Shown here piece after piece: positions 13,348 through 21,942 of a stretch of DNA of 21,942 bases; the first letter of the stretch is position 1; each line of letters opens with the position of its first letter. This DNA is from Planctomycetota bacterium (GTDB lineage: Bacteria > Planctomycetota > Planctomycetia > Pirellulales > Thermoguttaceae): assembly GCA_018897395.1 (NCBI GenBank), contig JAHIKV010000081.1, positions 1 through 21,942 on the forward strand, written 5' to 3'. The notes under the pieces are model-generated. The model did not search any database. It was not told the DNA's origin and was given only the letters and a program-made list of their open reading frames with translations. Made by a program: the position numbers and the translations under genes.

Positions 13348-15309
13348 ATGCCAGACGAAGACCTCGACACGCCCCCCGAAGTAGACGCCAACACATCTTC
13401 GCCCGCGGATGATTTCGAGCTGCCGACAGCCGGTTTCAAGGGCACGCCCGAGGAGATCGAGCGCCAGTGGTTCGAGCAGGTCTACAAAGGCCGCGGCGAC
13501 TCCATGGCCCAATTGACCTGGCGGGCGGTGATAATGGGGTCGGTTCTCGGCGGCGTGCTGTCGCTGACGAATCTCTACATCGGCTTGAAGGCCGGCTGGG
13601 GCTTCGGCGTGGCCATCACCGCCTGCATCCTCTCCTACTCGATTTGGACCGGGTTTTTCAAGCTCGGGCTGGCCAAGACCAGGATGACCATCCTGGAAAA
13701 CAACTGCATGCAATCGGCGGCCAGTTCGGCGGGCTACTCGACCGGCGGCACGCTGATTTCGGCGTTCGCCGCTTATATCATGCTCAATCCCGAACCACTA
13801 CCGATCCCAATCATGCTTGCCTGGATATTTTTCTTGGCGGTCATGGGCGTGACGATGGCCATTCCGATGAAGCGGCAGATGATCAACGTCGAGCAACTCC
13901 GCTTCCCCAGCGGCATCGCCGCCGCCGAAACGCTCCAGGCGCTGCACTCGCACGGCGAAAAGGCCATGCGCTCGGCCAAGGCGCTGGGCATCGCCGGCGT
14001 GCTGGCCGGGCTAAACCAATTCTGGGCCGACGGGCCGAGGTTCCTCGATAAGTTGAAATTCGTCGATTTCTCGCTCGAACCGTATTCGATCAGTTCACTG
14101 ATCGGGAGGATGAATGAGTTTGTTTTTGGAAAACAGTGGATGGGACGCACCGTCCAGTTCGAGTGGGATCCCGTGTTTCTGGCGGCGGGCGCGTTGACCG
14201 GATTGCGCGTTTCATCAAGTATGATCCTCGGTGGAACGCTCTGTTGGGCCATTTACGTGCCCATCATGCAGCAACAAGGCGTCATCCAAGGATCGGGGTT
14301 CCGAGACGTCGTGCAGTGGACCCTTTGGGGCGGCGCCGCCTGCATGGTCACTTCCGGTCTGTTCTCGTTCGCCATGCAGTGGCGGACCATGTTTCGGGCG
14401 GTCGCCGGTCTACTGAAAGGCTTCTCCCGCAAGGAAGGCAAAACCGTCGGCGAAATGGACTCCATCGAAACGCCGATGTCCTGGTTCCTTGCCGGACAAC
14501 TCGTTTCGCTGGTCGCCCTGGCGTGGCTGGCCAAGGTCACGTTCGACATGCCTTTGTGGCAAAGCGCTATCGCCGTCCCGCTGGCCTTCCTGTTGGCCTT
14601 GGTGGCTTGCCGAGTGACGGGCGAAACCGACACCACGCCGGTCGGCGCCATGGGCCAGACCACGCAGCTTATCTTCGGGGCGATCAATCCCGGCCATGCG
14701 ACCCTCACCCTGATGAGCGCGAACATCACGGCCGCCGCCGCCGGTTCGTCGGCCGATTTGCTGACCGATCTGAAAAGCGGCTATTTGCTCGGCGCTAACC
14801 CCCGGAAACAGTTCCTCGCGCAGTTTTCCGGCATCTTTATCGGGACGCTGGTCACGGTTTTATGTTTCCGCATCATGGTGCCCGACGCTTCCGTGCTCGG
14901 CTCGAAACAGTTTCCCGCCCCGTCGGCCCAGACCTGGAGGGCCGTGGCATTGGTGCTGAGCAGCGGGATCACCACGCTTCATCCCGCGAAAGCCTGGTCG
15001 CTGGCCATCGGCGCGTTGGTCGGCGTTCTTCTGCCGCTGTTGTCGATACTGTTTCCGAAACAACAGAAATGGATCCCTTCGGCCGCCGGTTTCGGGCTGG
15101 CCTGGACGTTCCACTGGTACTACAGCCTGCTGTTTTTCCTTGGCGCGATCATCGGCTACGGATTCGAGAAGAAAACGCCCAAGCAGTCCGAGGAGTTTTT
15201 GTTTCCGGTGGCCTCGGGCATCATCGCCGGCGGCTCCTTGATGGCCGTGGTGGTGATATTCTGTGAGAACGGCCCACAAATGATCCGCCAACTTTTCGGC
15301 GGCGGTTAG
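13348..15309 (+). CDS. OPT family (oligopeptide) transporter
   Basis: A 653-residue polytopic inner-membrane protein of the oligopeptide transporter family, which imports small peptides or metal-chelate complexes using the proton gradient. A short acidic cytoplasmic N-terminus (about 60 residues) is followed by many hydrophobic helices. Family marks are the early NLYIGLKAGWGFG helix, ENNCMQSAASSAGYSTGG, the FPSGIAAAET segment, and the late GETDTTPVGAMGQTTQ with the following NPGHATLTLMSANI. The length and order fit the bacterial OPT subgroup. The start at ATG 13348 is the first ATG in frame; an in-frame TTG at 13324 is less likely. It stands apart from its neighbours: 179 bases upstream to the methyltransferase-like gene, and a remnant gene on the other strand downstream. 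The substrate is not predictable. Confidence 0.94.
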   Translation: MPDEDLDTPPEVDANTSSPADDFELPTAGFKGTPEEIERQWFEQVYKGRGDSMAQLTWRAVIMGSVLGGVLSLTNLYIGLKAGWGFGVAITACILSYSIWTGFFKLGLAKTRMTILENNCMQSAASSAGYSTGGTLISAFAAYIMLNPEPLPIPIMLAWIFFLAVMGVTMAIPMKRQMINVEQLRFPSGIAAAETLQALHSHGEKAMRSAKALGIAGVLAGLNQFWADGPRFLDKLKFVDFSLEPYSISSLIGRMNEFVFGKQWMGRTVQFEWDPVFLAAGALTGLRVSSSMILGGTLCWAIYVPIMQQQGVIQGSGFRDVVQWTLWGGAACMVTSGLFSFAMQWRTMFRAVAGLLKGFSRKEGKTVGEMDSIETPMSWFLAGQLVSLVALAWLAKVTFDMPLWQSAIAVPLAFLLALVACRVTGETDTTPVGAMGQTTQLIFGAINPGHATLTLMSANITAAAAGSSADLLTDLKSGYLLGANPRKQFLAQFSGIFIGTLVTVLCFRIMVPDASVLGSKQFPAPSAQTWRAVALVLSSGITTLHPAKAWSLAIGALVGVLLPLLSILFPKQQKWIPSAAGFGLAWTFHWYYSLLFFLGAIIGYGFEKKTPKQSEEFLFPVASGIIAGGSLMAVVVIFCENGPQMIRQLFGGG

Positions 15310-15347
15310 GCCGGCGACTGCTTGTGCAGCAGCCGTAATATCCGTAG

Positions 15348-15365
15348 GCCGGGTTATAACCCGGC
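15348..15365. repeat. 18-base perfect palindrome
   Basis: GCCGGGTTATAACCCGGC, 38 bases after the transporter stop and 7 bases beyond the stop codon of the hydrolase remnant on the other strand. It has no T-run. It may be a small dispersed repeat or a weak bidirectional terminator. Confidence 0.6.
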
Positions 15366-15372
15366 GATTTCG

Positions 15373-15531
15373 CTAATCCCCAGTCATCAACTCGATCACG
15401 TCGCCGAGCACCGCTTCCGGCTGCGAAAACAGCAGGTAGTGGTCGTCGTCGTCGTAGACCTTCAGCCGCACGTCGCAACCGAGACGTTTGAGGCGAGCGA
15501 CGGTCCCTTCGACGAAGCCGAGCGAAATCCG
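15373..15531 (-). pseudogene. C-terminal remnant of an alpha/beta hydrolase
   Basis: Read on the minus strand from 15531 to the TAG at 15373-15375, 52 codons give a segment that looks like the end of an alpha/beta hydrolase (RISLGFVEGTVARLKRLG, then VYDDDDHYLLF). In the family the His in this DDHYL context is the catalytic histidine, preceded by a strand of the LKVY type. The nucleophile, the rest of the core and any start codon with a ribosome binding site are missing. Upstream, the frame runs straight into the inverted-repeat element at 15531-15678. The frame is open for some codons further, but those are repeat-derived. I infer that the gene was cut by the repeat element or by a deletion bounded by it. 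The family assignment from so short a piece is moderate. Confidence 0.6.
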
Positions 15532-15678
15532 CCGGGTGCCGCTGCTGGCTTGTCCAGCAGTGCCCCTTTCTACATAACAGGAACGCTTGATCTTTGACTT
15601 GATAATACGTTGCGAACGGACAGGATGCTTCCCGAGGTCTGGCGAACACTGCTGGACAAGCCGGCAGTGCCACCCGGC
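15531..15678. repeat. 148-bp inverted-repeat element, 32-bp arms
   Basis: Bases 15531-15562 and 15647-15678 are inverted copies, matching at 29 of 32 positions. Each arm begins GCCGGGTG and includes a small internal hairpin (CTGCTGG/CCAGCAG type). The 84-base centre has no gene. One end abuts the hydrolase remnant; the other touches the stop codon of the minus-strand gene at 15678. The same arm sequence recurs at 16963-17043. The architecture resembles a miniature inverted-repeat element, without visible target-site duplication. Confidence 0.8.
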
Positions 15679-16943
15679 TACGGACTTTGCGCTTTCTTCC
15701 CTTTCGCCGCCGTCTCGGCCAGACGGCGGGAAAGCATCTCCAGACGCCCCAACTCGACGCGACGCGACGCCTCGGTCCCCTTGAACTCCTCAGAGGAGGC
15801 CGTACGCCGGGCCTCGAATATCCGCGCGCCAAGCTGAGACACCGCCGACTTCGACTTCTCCAGCTTTGCAACCGTGGACCGCTTGTCGGCGGGCAATAAT
15901 TCCCGGAACAGATCGAGGTCGCCGCGGCGGACCACCAGTATCTTCAGCCGATTTACCAACGGTTCGAGCCGCGCCGCGTCCCAAGTCCCCTTTTCGTCCA
16001 GTTCGGACTCCAACGCGCGAAACGCCATGTTGCAGCCGGCGATCCGCACTGCCAACTCGTCGGCGTTCACCCGCACCGAGCCGGCGGGCAATTTGCCGGT
16101 CGGTTCGGCCGGCGCCACGGGCTTAACCGGCGACGGCGGCGGAACTTGCGTTTCCGTCGGCAAGGCGAACGGGACTCGCTCCGGCCGTCGCGGCTGCGCC
16201 GGCTTTTCGGGCGCTACGGCCTCGGCCGGGGGCAAAGGCTGCTCGACCGGCCGCGGCGGCTCCGGCTTAGATGGTTCCTCGACCGGCTTCTCTGGCAACT
16301 TCGGGGCCGGTTTCGGAATTGGTTTCGGCGTCGGCTTCGGCGGCCGCGGTTTGACCGCTTCGGAAGGCCCTTGCGGCGCCGTTTCCGCCGGTGGTTGTTG
16401 CCCATCAACTATCGGTCGCTCGGGGATCGGCCCGATCGACGACTCCAGCCAATCGATCAGCCGGTCTTGCTGCTCGAAGTTTTTGCCCGCGTTCTTCCAT
16501 TCTCGAAGCGTCGTTTCCCAAGCCTTCGCTCTTCGGCCGGCTTCGGCGGGCCACTCGCGGAATGCTTCCAAAACCTTGTTTCGATAACGCTCGGCCAGCC
16601 GGTCGACGGCTTTCCGTTCCAGCGAGTCGGTCTGGTGGATCGCTTCCCGCAACACCTGCCAGGTGATCATTTTCCGGTGCAACAGCGAGCGGACGAGGGC
16701 TTGCTGCCGGTCGGACTGTTCGGGGTTCAGCGACAGTCGCGCCGCTCGCGCCGACCGATCTTCCAGCCGCCGCAGCCACGCCTGCTGCTCGGCAAAATCC
16801 ATCTTCGCCAGCCGGTCGAGTATCGGCTGAACGGGATCGGGGTCGGATTTTGCGATTTTCTCGCCCGCGACGACGAGCGAGCAGAAACACGATGCGGCCA
16901 GTGCGAGTGCGAACACGTGGGTTGTGACGTTTTTCATGTTCAT
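15678..16943 (-). CDS. Secreted protein with Pro-rich linker, function unknown
   Basis: A 421-residue protein. A signal peptide is clear (hydrophobic residues about 9-25, likely cleavage after VVA before GE), so it is exported to the periplasm or cell surface. An N-terminal helical, charged region (about 30-175) is followed by a Pro/Lys/Glu-rich linker (about 180-290, many PKP and PxKP repeats). A C-terminal helical region (about 300-410) opens with VRVNADELAVRIAGCN. I do not recognise a family. The Pro-rich linker resembles the one in the kinase at 5959-8253, but this is composition only. The start is either ATG 16943 or ATG 16937; neither has a good Shine-Dalgarno sequence. Its stop codon coincides with the edge of the inverted-repeat element at 15531-15678. 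Confidence 0.75.
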   Translation of the reverse strand: MNMKNVTTHVFALALAASCFCSLVVAGEKIAKSDPDPVQPILDRLAKMDFAEQQAWLRRLEDRSARAARLSLNPEQSDRQQALVRSLLHRKMITWQVLREAIHQTDSLERKAVDRLAERYRNKVLEAFREWPAEAGRRAKAWETTLREWKNAGKNFEQQDRLIDWLESSIGPIPERPIVDGQQPPAETAPQGPSEAVKPRPPKPTPKPIPKPAPKLPEKPVEEPSKPEPPRPVEQPLPPAEAVAPEKPAQPRRPERVPFALPTETQVPPPSPVKPVAPAEPTGKLPAGSVRVNADELAVRIAGCNMAFRALESELDEKGTWDAARLEPLVNRLKILVVRRGDLDLFRELLPADKRSTVAKLEKSKSAVSQLGARIFEARRTASSEEFKGTEASRRVELGRLEMLSRRLAETAAKGKKAQSP

Positions 16944-16961
16944 TTAAGCGGATTCAGCAAA

Positions 16962-17043
<82 letters not shown>

Positions 17044-17105
17044 ACACTCCTGAAATCCGACTTCTTCAACGGGCTGTTAGGCCGTATGTCGCGGCGTCCA
17101 AAGGA

Positions 17106-17129
17106 CGCGACCATCGGTCGCGGCTTTTT
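17106..17129 (+). terminator. Terminator-like hairpin with T-run
   Basis: CGCGACC (17106-17112) pairs perfectly with GGTCGCG (17116-17122) across ATC, followed by GCTTTTT. On the plus strand this has the form of a Rho-independent terminator, yet no plus-strand gene lies immediately upstream. The same stem is found at 19706-19722, so it may instead be a dispersed repeat. Confidence 0.45.
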
Positions 17130-17288
17130 GCGCCACCCCTCAACAGTAGGATACTGGGGGGCGAAGTCAATCGCCGCCTGCCAGATCGGCAGCCGAAAAT
17201 GCGGTTTGCGGAGCCGTTTTGCCCGTCTTGGCGGATGACTTTGGGGAAAATTGTGGGTAAAGATTCATTCGCCAACCCCTTTAAGGTT

Positions 17289-17317
17289 CTTGTTACGACG
17301 CTCCGCGTCGTAACAAG
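17289..17317. repeat. 13-bp perfect hairpin
   Basis: CTTGTTACGACGC (17289-17301) pairs with 17305-17317 around a TCC loop. No T-run follows. It is one of several tight GC-rich hairpins in the gap before groES. Confidence 0.75.
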
Positions 17318-17324
17318 AGGCGCC

Positions 17325-17397
17325 GGACGCTCTGCGTCCATTCGCGGCGTAAACCATTGCGGCGAAAAAAGTTCCACTTCGCGGACGCAGAGCGTCC
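17325..17397. repeat. 15-bp perfect inverted repeat
   Basis: GGACGCTCTGCGTCC at 17325-17339 is the reverse complement of 17383-17397; the spacer is 43 bases. The right arm is directly followed by the GTTCCCACGC hairpin repeat. Confidence 0.75.
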
Positions 17398-17433
17398 AGG
17401 GGCGTGCGTTCCCACGCGGAGCGTGGGAACGAG
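17391..17433. repeat. Third copy of the GTTCCCA(C/T)GC hairpin repeat
   Basis: GTTCCCACGC (17408-17417), GGA, GCGTGGGAAC (17421-17430), preceded by AGCGTCC and followed by GAG as in the copies at 1015-1114. The two transitions T to C and A to G in the stem are compensatory, so the hairpin is kept while the sequence changes. Confidence 0.8.
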
Positions 17434-17572
17434 TGGTTCCGCCCCTCCAGGGCTTAAGTTGCGTTCGTTTCTTTGGCGCGCCGATTGCTTCCGCTGGTGC
17501 CCTAGTATCGGCTGCGCGCCGCTTTGGCAGATTGAAGTTCCCACTATCGAGCAGTTTTGGAGACAACCTAGT

Positions 17573-17896
17573 ATGGCAAAAAAGAAAACCCCTTGTGATT
17601 CGAGTAAAATCAAGCTCCAACCGTTGGGCGACCGCGTGGTCGTCGAGCGCGACGAATCCGAAGCGGTTACCGCCGGCGGCATCGTCCTGCCAGACACGGC
17701 AAAGGACAAACCGGCCCGCGGCAAAGTGGTCAGCGTGGGCGACGGCCGGCTCCTGGACGACGGCAGCCGAAGCCCCTTGCAGGTGAAGGTCGGCGATCAC
17801 GTCCTGTTCACCTCCTACGCCGGCGACACATTCAAGCTCTGCACGCGCGAACTGCTGCTGCTCAGCGAAAGCGACATTCTCGCCGTCATCGAGTAA
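17573..17896 (+). CDS. groES: Co-chaperonin GroES
   Basis: A 107-residue, 10-kDa-type co-chaperonin that caps the GroEL ring in the cytoplasm. The family core is plain: IKLQPLGDRVVVERDE (about 13-28), the mobile loop region (about 30-47, GGIVLPDTAK), GKVVSVGDGR, VKVGDHVLFTSYAGDTFK, and the terminal ESDILAVIE. The N-terminus has about ten extra residues (MAKKKTPCDS) compared with typical 95-97-residue members. The start at ATG 17573 has GGAGA at 17559-17563 as ribosome binding site. groEL follows on the same strand, 181 bases downstream, an unusually wide gap filled by repeats. No CIRCE operator was seen upstream. Confidence 0.97.
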   Translation: MAKKKTPCDSSKIKLQPLGDRVVVERDESEAVTAGGIVLPDTAKDKPARGKVVSVGDGRLLDDGSRSPLQVKVGDHVLFTSYAGDTFKLCTRELLLLSESDILAVIE

Positions 17897-17901
17897 TAAA
17901 C

Positions 17902-18040
17902 AGTGGCTAGTGGCTAGTGGCCAGTGGTTAGAAGCGGAGGACATGCAAATAGCAACATCGCTTGCATTTTTCCTCAGACCATTGCCTCTTCAGTCACTAA
18001 CCACTAACCACTAACCACTAACCACTAGCCACTAGCCACT
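17902..18040. repeat. Heptamer-repeat inverted repeat between groES and groEL
   Basis: The left arm (17902-17931) is built of AGTGGCT/AGTGGTT heptamers. The right part (about 17995-18040) holds six or so CTAACCA/CTAGCCA heptamers. The last 30 bases (18011-18040) are the reverse complement of the left arm with two mismatches. The element begins 6 bases after the groES stop and ends 37 bases before the groEL start, so it occupies nearly the whole operon spacer. Confidence 0.85.
17943..17972 (+). terminator. Terminator- or attenuator-like hairpin inside the groES-groEL spacer
   Basis: ATGCAA (17943-17948) plus AGC pairs with GCTTGCAT (17960-17967), leaving a two-base bulge and a 6-base loop. 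TTTT follows directly after the stem. It lies in the centre of the heptamer inverted repeat. The stem is short and AT-rich, so termination would be weak. It competes with the long hairpin that the outer arms can form. Confidence 0.35.
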
Positions 18041-18077
18041 TTCCCTAAGCACAAATACACATAGGAGTACCCGTTCC

Positions 18078-19700
<1,623 letters not shown>

Positions 19701-19705
19701 AAAGC

Positions 19706-19722
19706 CGCGACCGTTGGTCGCG
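19706..19722. repeat. 7-bp hairpin, same stem as 17106-17122
   Basis: CGCGACC (19706-19712), GTT, GGTCGCG (19716-19722), beginning 6 bases after the groEL stop. It has the same stem as the hairpin before groES with a different loop, so the two bracket the groES/groEL operon. Confidence 0.65.
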
Positions 19723-19732
19723 TCGGAGAGAT

Positions 19733-19762
19733 TAGGGATTGGGGATTAGGGATTAGGGATTG
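19733..19762. repeat. GGGATTAGG tandem tract
   Basis: Four to five imperfect copies of GGGATTAG/GGGATTGG in a row. The complementary style (AAATCCC, AAATCTCC) occurs inside the SpoIIE-like gene at about 8815-8850. Confidence 0.6.
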
Positions 19763-19772
19763 GAAAAGAACG

Positions 19773-19800
19773 CCCCGCGACTGCGGTCGCGGGGAATTTT
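19773..19800 (+). terminator. groEL: Probable groEL terminator
   Basis: CCCCGCGAC (19773-19781) pairs perfectly with GTCGCGGGG (19786-19794) across TGCG, followed by AATTTT. It is 72 bases after the groEL stop. The stem is strong and the T-run short. Confidence 0.6.
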
Positions 19801-19853
19801 AGCCGCTTGCGACTTCGCAACGGCGTTTTTGATCGTCCCGATCCCGATTGCCC

Positions 19854-19880
19854 GTTGGGGTGGCAGTTGCACTGCCGCCC
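19854..19880. repeat. Copy of the GGGGTGGCAGTT hairpin repeat
   Basis: GTTGGGGTGGCAGTTGCACT continues into GCCGCCCC: the same imperfect palindrome as at 895-922, here with mismatches in the right arm. Confidence 0.65.
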
Positions 19881-19920
19881 CCTGCGGCTTACAACATCAT
19901 CACTGATTAGCACCTTGAAA

Positions 19921-19952
19921 CGCCCCGAGACTTCGGTCTCTGGGCGTTTTTT
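19921..19952 (+). terminator. Strong Rho-independent terminator with UUCG loop
   Basis: CGCCCCGAGAC (19921-19931) pairs with GTCTCTGGGCG (19936-19946), one mismatch, closed by a TTCG tetraloop and followed by TTTTTT. It lies only 40 bases before the start of the next gene, so it either ends read-through from groEL or acts as an attenuator for the membrane protein/lipase unit. Confidence 0.8.
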
Positions 19953-19991
19953 CGTAGCGAGCGTGTGCCGGAGCACAGGAGTCGATTTGCA

Positions 19992-20483
19992 GTGAAAGAA
20001 TTTCTCGAACACTTGAATTTGAAGAATATCATCGAGGGTGTGTTGGGAAACGCGATTTCCTGGGTCATCATCGTCGTGCTAATGGCGGTGTTCGCTGGCC
20101 TGTTGCTATTGCCTCGGGCTTTTAGGAAGTGGCATGTGAGATTCGCGGCATTGACAACGCTGCCGGGCGCGGGTGATGTCCGGGGCTTCTTTGAATTTCT
20201 GGCGGGGAAATGGCGATTGACGTGGGACGGCCCCAAGGAAGGTAGTGAGGTCGTCGAGATTGATTGCCATGGCAATTACCGCACTGGCGATTGGAGGTTC
20301 AGGATTGAGATGCTGGAGTTCATCCCCGGGAAGCGAGCATCGTTCTTGAAACACTTCGAATCACAACGCGGGCGGCTTCCTGAACGAAACGACCTGACGA
20401 TTAGCGAAGGTGGCCGAGTAATGAGTGGTGATGGCTCACCACCAACCGGTCTCAAGCTACGATTTGAGCGATTGGAGAACTGA
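19992..20483 (+). CDS. Small membrane protein, partner of the lipase-like gene
   Basis: A 163-residue protein of unknown function. One strong N-terminal transmembrane helix (about 18-41, AISWVIIVVLMAVFAGLLLL) is followed by a soluble domain of about 115 residues. That domain begins FFEFLAGKWRLTWDG and is rich in beta-type segments; it recalls the G-x-W start of lipocalin-like domains, but the match is weak. I chose the GTG at 19992 because AGGAG is at 19977-19981, 10 bases upstream; an in-frame GTG at 19965 would place the start almost at the terminator. Its TGA is separated by one base from the ATG of the next gene, so the two are almost surely translated from one message. GC looks lower than in the housekeeping genes. 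Confidence 0.72.
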   Translation: MKEFLEHLNLKNIIEGVLGNAISWVIIVVLMAVFAGLLLLPRAFRKWHVRFAALTTLPGAGDVRGFFEFLAGKWRLTWDGPKEGSEVVEIDCHGNYRTGDWRFRIEMLEFIPGKRASFLKHFESQRGRLPERNDLTISEGGRVMSGDGSPPTGLKLRFERLEN

Positions 20484-20484
20484 A

Positions 20485-21687
20485 ATGAAATGGAACCGGG
20501 AGAAAGAAAACTGGACATCCCCATTATCGGTCTTGGTTCGTTTGTACAAGATAATTGTATTCCTGTTATTGGCGAGGGTTCGTGTGGTTTGGGTGATTCT
20601 ATTTCTGTTATCGGTGTCGGTTGGCCTATTATTCTTGCCGCGTCTTTTGAGCTATTGGAATAGGGATGTCGTACCAATTGATGGTGTGCTGGAACCGCTC
20701 CAAGTTGACTTGACGGTTCTGGGAAACGAGTTAATAGCCACAAAAGACAACCTTCCGTGGAAGGTAGCCTATACACTCGCCAGCATCTCTAACGCAGCGT
20801 ATGAGGAATGGCCCAGCGATCAGGCGGAATGTGACAAGCGGGATTTTAATTGTTGGGGTTTCAAGAATGTCTTGTCAATCGAGAATAACAATCAATGTGC
20901 CTATGTCTTGAGCAATGACGATATAGTTGTTGTTGCGTTCCGTGGTTCTGATGACTGGGAAGATTACAAGAAGGATGCTTGGTGTTTTCAAAAACCTTGC
21001 CACGGAGGACGAATACATGATGGATTTCTCTCCGCGTTGAACGATGTGAAAAAAGACATAGTTTCGACGATGCGCACACATGGCGCGGCCAAAAAACGCA
21101 TTTGGATCACAGGACACAGTCTTGGCGGGGCAATGGCCGTCATATTTGGATACGAATGTATCGTTAAACACAATCTTTCGCCCACTGGTGTAGTAACATT
21201 CGGACAACCTCGTTGTTTTGACAGGCCTCTTGGTGATTCAGTTGGCAAAGAACTTAAAGGAATATATGTTCGTTTTATGAACGGAAAGGATATTGTACCG
21301 TGGCTACCTCCACCAATTCCACTGCCGTTCCGTGCCCCCTACATTCACTCAGGAGCGAGATATCTTTTCTTCGATGGAATGTATGACTTCATCGATTATT
21401 CGACCCTTTGCGCAGCTCCCCCTGGTGAGGAGAAGGCCTCATTCTTTGACGGTGAAAAGCGGATTTCGTCTGAACAATATGCGGACCTAGAAAGAAGAAT
21501 TCTTCAAGCCAAACAGTCAATGCCTAAATTGACGATGGCTAAAGGTACGGGAACTGGAACATCGATCCGATGGTTGGCCGAACAGATTCCCGAGTTCCGT
21601 GACCATCTCATGGAGAACTATCTTTCTAGTATCGAACGGAACGCAAAAACGGGGTCGGGGACCGGAAACGGGGTCGGGAGTCTTTGA
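20485..21687 (+). CDS. Membrane-anchored class 3 lipase-like hydrolase
   Basis: A 400-residue protein. One long or two short hydrophobic helices span about 22-52. A Lipase_3-type alpha/beta hydrolase domain spans about 92-300. The nucleophile elbow is GHSLGG (Ser212). The AFRGS motif (151-155) precedes it as in the family. A plausible acid is Asp269 in NGKDIVPWLPP, and a plausible His is His288 in PYIHSG, so the triad looks complete. It would hydrolyse an ester such as a triglyceride or phospholipid at the membrane. The C-terminus (about 385-400) is a Gly/Thr/Ser-rich tail. The start at ATG 20485 has GGAG 7 bases upstream and lies one base after the stop of the membrane protein gene. GC is clearly lower than in most of the window, suggesting foreign origin. 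The substrate and which side of the membrane the domain faces are not determined. Confidence 0.87.
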   Translation: MKWNREKENWTSPLSVLVRLYKIIVFLLLARVRVVWVILFLLSVSVGLLFLPRLLSYWNRDVVPIDGVLEPLQVDLTVLGNELIATKDNLPWKVAYTLASISNAAYEEWPSDQAECDKRDFNCWGFKNVLSIENNNQCAYVLSNDDIVVVAFRGSDDWEDYKKDAWCFQKPCHGGRIHDGFLSALNDVKKDIVSTMRTHGAAKKRIWITGHSLGGAMAVIFGYECIVKHNLSPTGVVTFGQPRCFDRPLGDSVGKELKGIYVRFMNGKDIVPWLPPPIPLPFRAPYIHSGARYLFFDGMYDFIDYSTLCAAPPGEEKASFFDGEKRISSEQYADLERRILQAKQSMPKLTMAKGTGTGTSIRWLAEQIPEFRDHLMENYLSSIERNAKTGSGTGNGVGSL

Positions 21688-21811
21688 TTAGGGCCGTTTA
21701 CGGTCCTTTCCGCCGAAGGCGGTGTTAGGCCCGGCGTTTAGAGACCGTCCAGTTTTCTTAGAAGTGTGGGCATTCTGGGAGTTTTTATCCCGAAGGGATT
21801 GTGTAGGATAG

Positions 21812-21842
21812 CCCAGGGTTGACGCGCAGCGGCTACCCTGGG
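21812..21842. repeat. Hairpin repeat (CCCAGGGT/ACCCTGGG)
   Basis: CCCAGGGT (21812-21819) pairs perfectly with 21835-21842 across a 15-base loop rich in GCGCAGCGG. It lies between two copies of a CCCGAAGGG(A/G)TT word (about 21789-21800 and 21869-21880). The pattern is that of a dispersed repeat; no gene is seen from 21688 to the window end. Confidence 0.7.
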
Positions 21843-21902
21843 TGAACGGGTTTGTCGTAACATTTTACCCCGAAGGGGTTGCGGAATGGCGGCGTCGCTC
21901 CA

Positions 21903-21919
21903 CAACCCTTTCAGGGTTG
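21903..21919. repeat. 7-bp hairpin at window end
   Basis: CAACCCT (21903-21909), TTC, AGGGTTG (21913-21919). It is part of the repeat-rich end of the window, and the element may continue beyond it. Confidence 0.55.
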
Positions 21920-21942
21920 AACAAATCATCGGCCCCGCAACC

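Noticed and set aside
17902..18040. Heptamer repeats considered as an iteron-type replication origin
   Set aside because: They sit between groES and groEL in inverted orientation, with no DnaA boxes or replication gene nearby.

Overview
The window looks like a chromosomal piece of a planctomycete, probably Pirellulales-like. The reasons are generally high GC, two Ser/Thr kinases that share an N-terminal domain of a type I associate with this phylum, a Cys-rich secreted protein resembling planctomycete surface proteins, and long gaps filled with dispersed hairpin repeats. The assignment rests on recognition of sequence style, not on a search.

Layout. 1-138 is the 3' end of a group II intron (domains V and VI) whose body lies upstream. 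373-882 is a nitroreductase, followed by repeats. 1210-2304 (minus) is a secreted Cys-rich beta-rich protein. 2509-4008 (minus) is a tail-anchored Ser/Thr kinase. 4256-5704 is asparaginyl-tRNA synthetase with a repeat-encoded insert. 5959-8253 is a second, membrane-spanning Ser/Thr kinase with an extracytoplasmic C-terminal domain. 8553-10160 is a GAF plus SpoIIE-type phosphatase that has lost two metal-binding aspartates. 10194-10277 is tRNA-Leu(GAG). 10701-11657 and 11681-13168 form a two-gene unit: a spore-photoproduct-lyase-like radical SAM protein and a methyltransferase-like protein. 13348-15309 is an OPT family transporter. 15373-15531 (minus) is the C-terminal remnant of an alpha/beta hydrolase next to an inverted-repeat element. 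15678-16943 (minus) is a secreted Pro-rich protein. 17573-17896 and 18078-19700 are groES and groEL, separated by a heptamer-repeat inverted repeat. 19992-20483 and 20485-21687 are a membrane protein and a class 3 lipase-like protein, coupled and AT-richer than the rest. The window ends in repeats.

How the genes may work together. The two kinases and the degenerate phosphatase look like a local phospho-signalling cluster around the housekeeping asnS gene. groES/groEL is the standard chaperonin pair. The radical SAM/methyltransferase pair beside a tRNA gene and the membrane protein/lipase pair are the two accessory cassettes most likely to hold undescribed functions. Gaps between genes carry at least five families of hairpin-forming repeats, some with more than one copy in the window, and one such element abuts a truncated gene.
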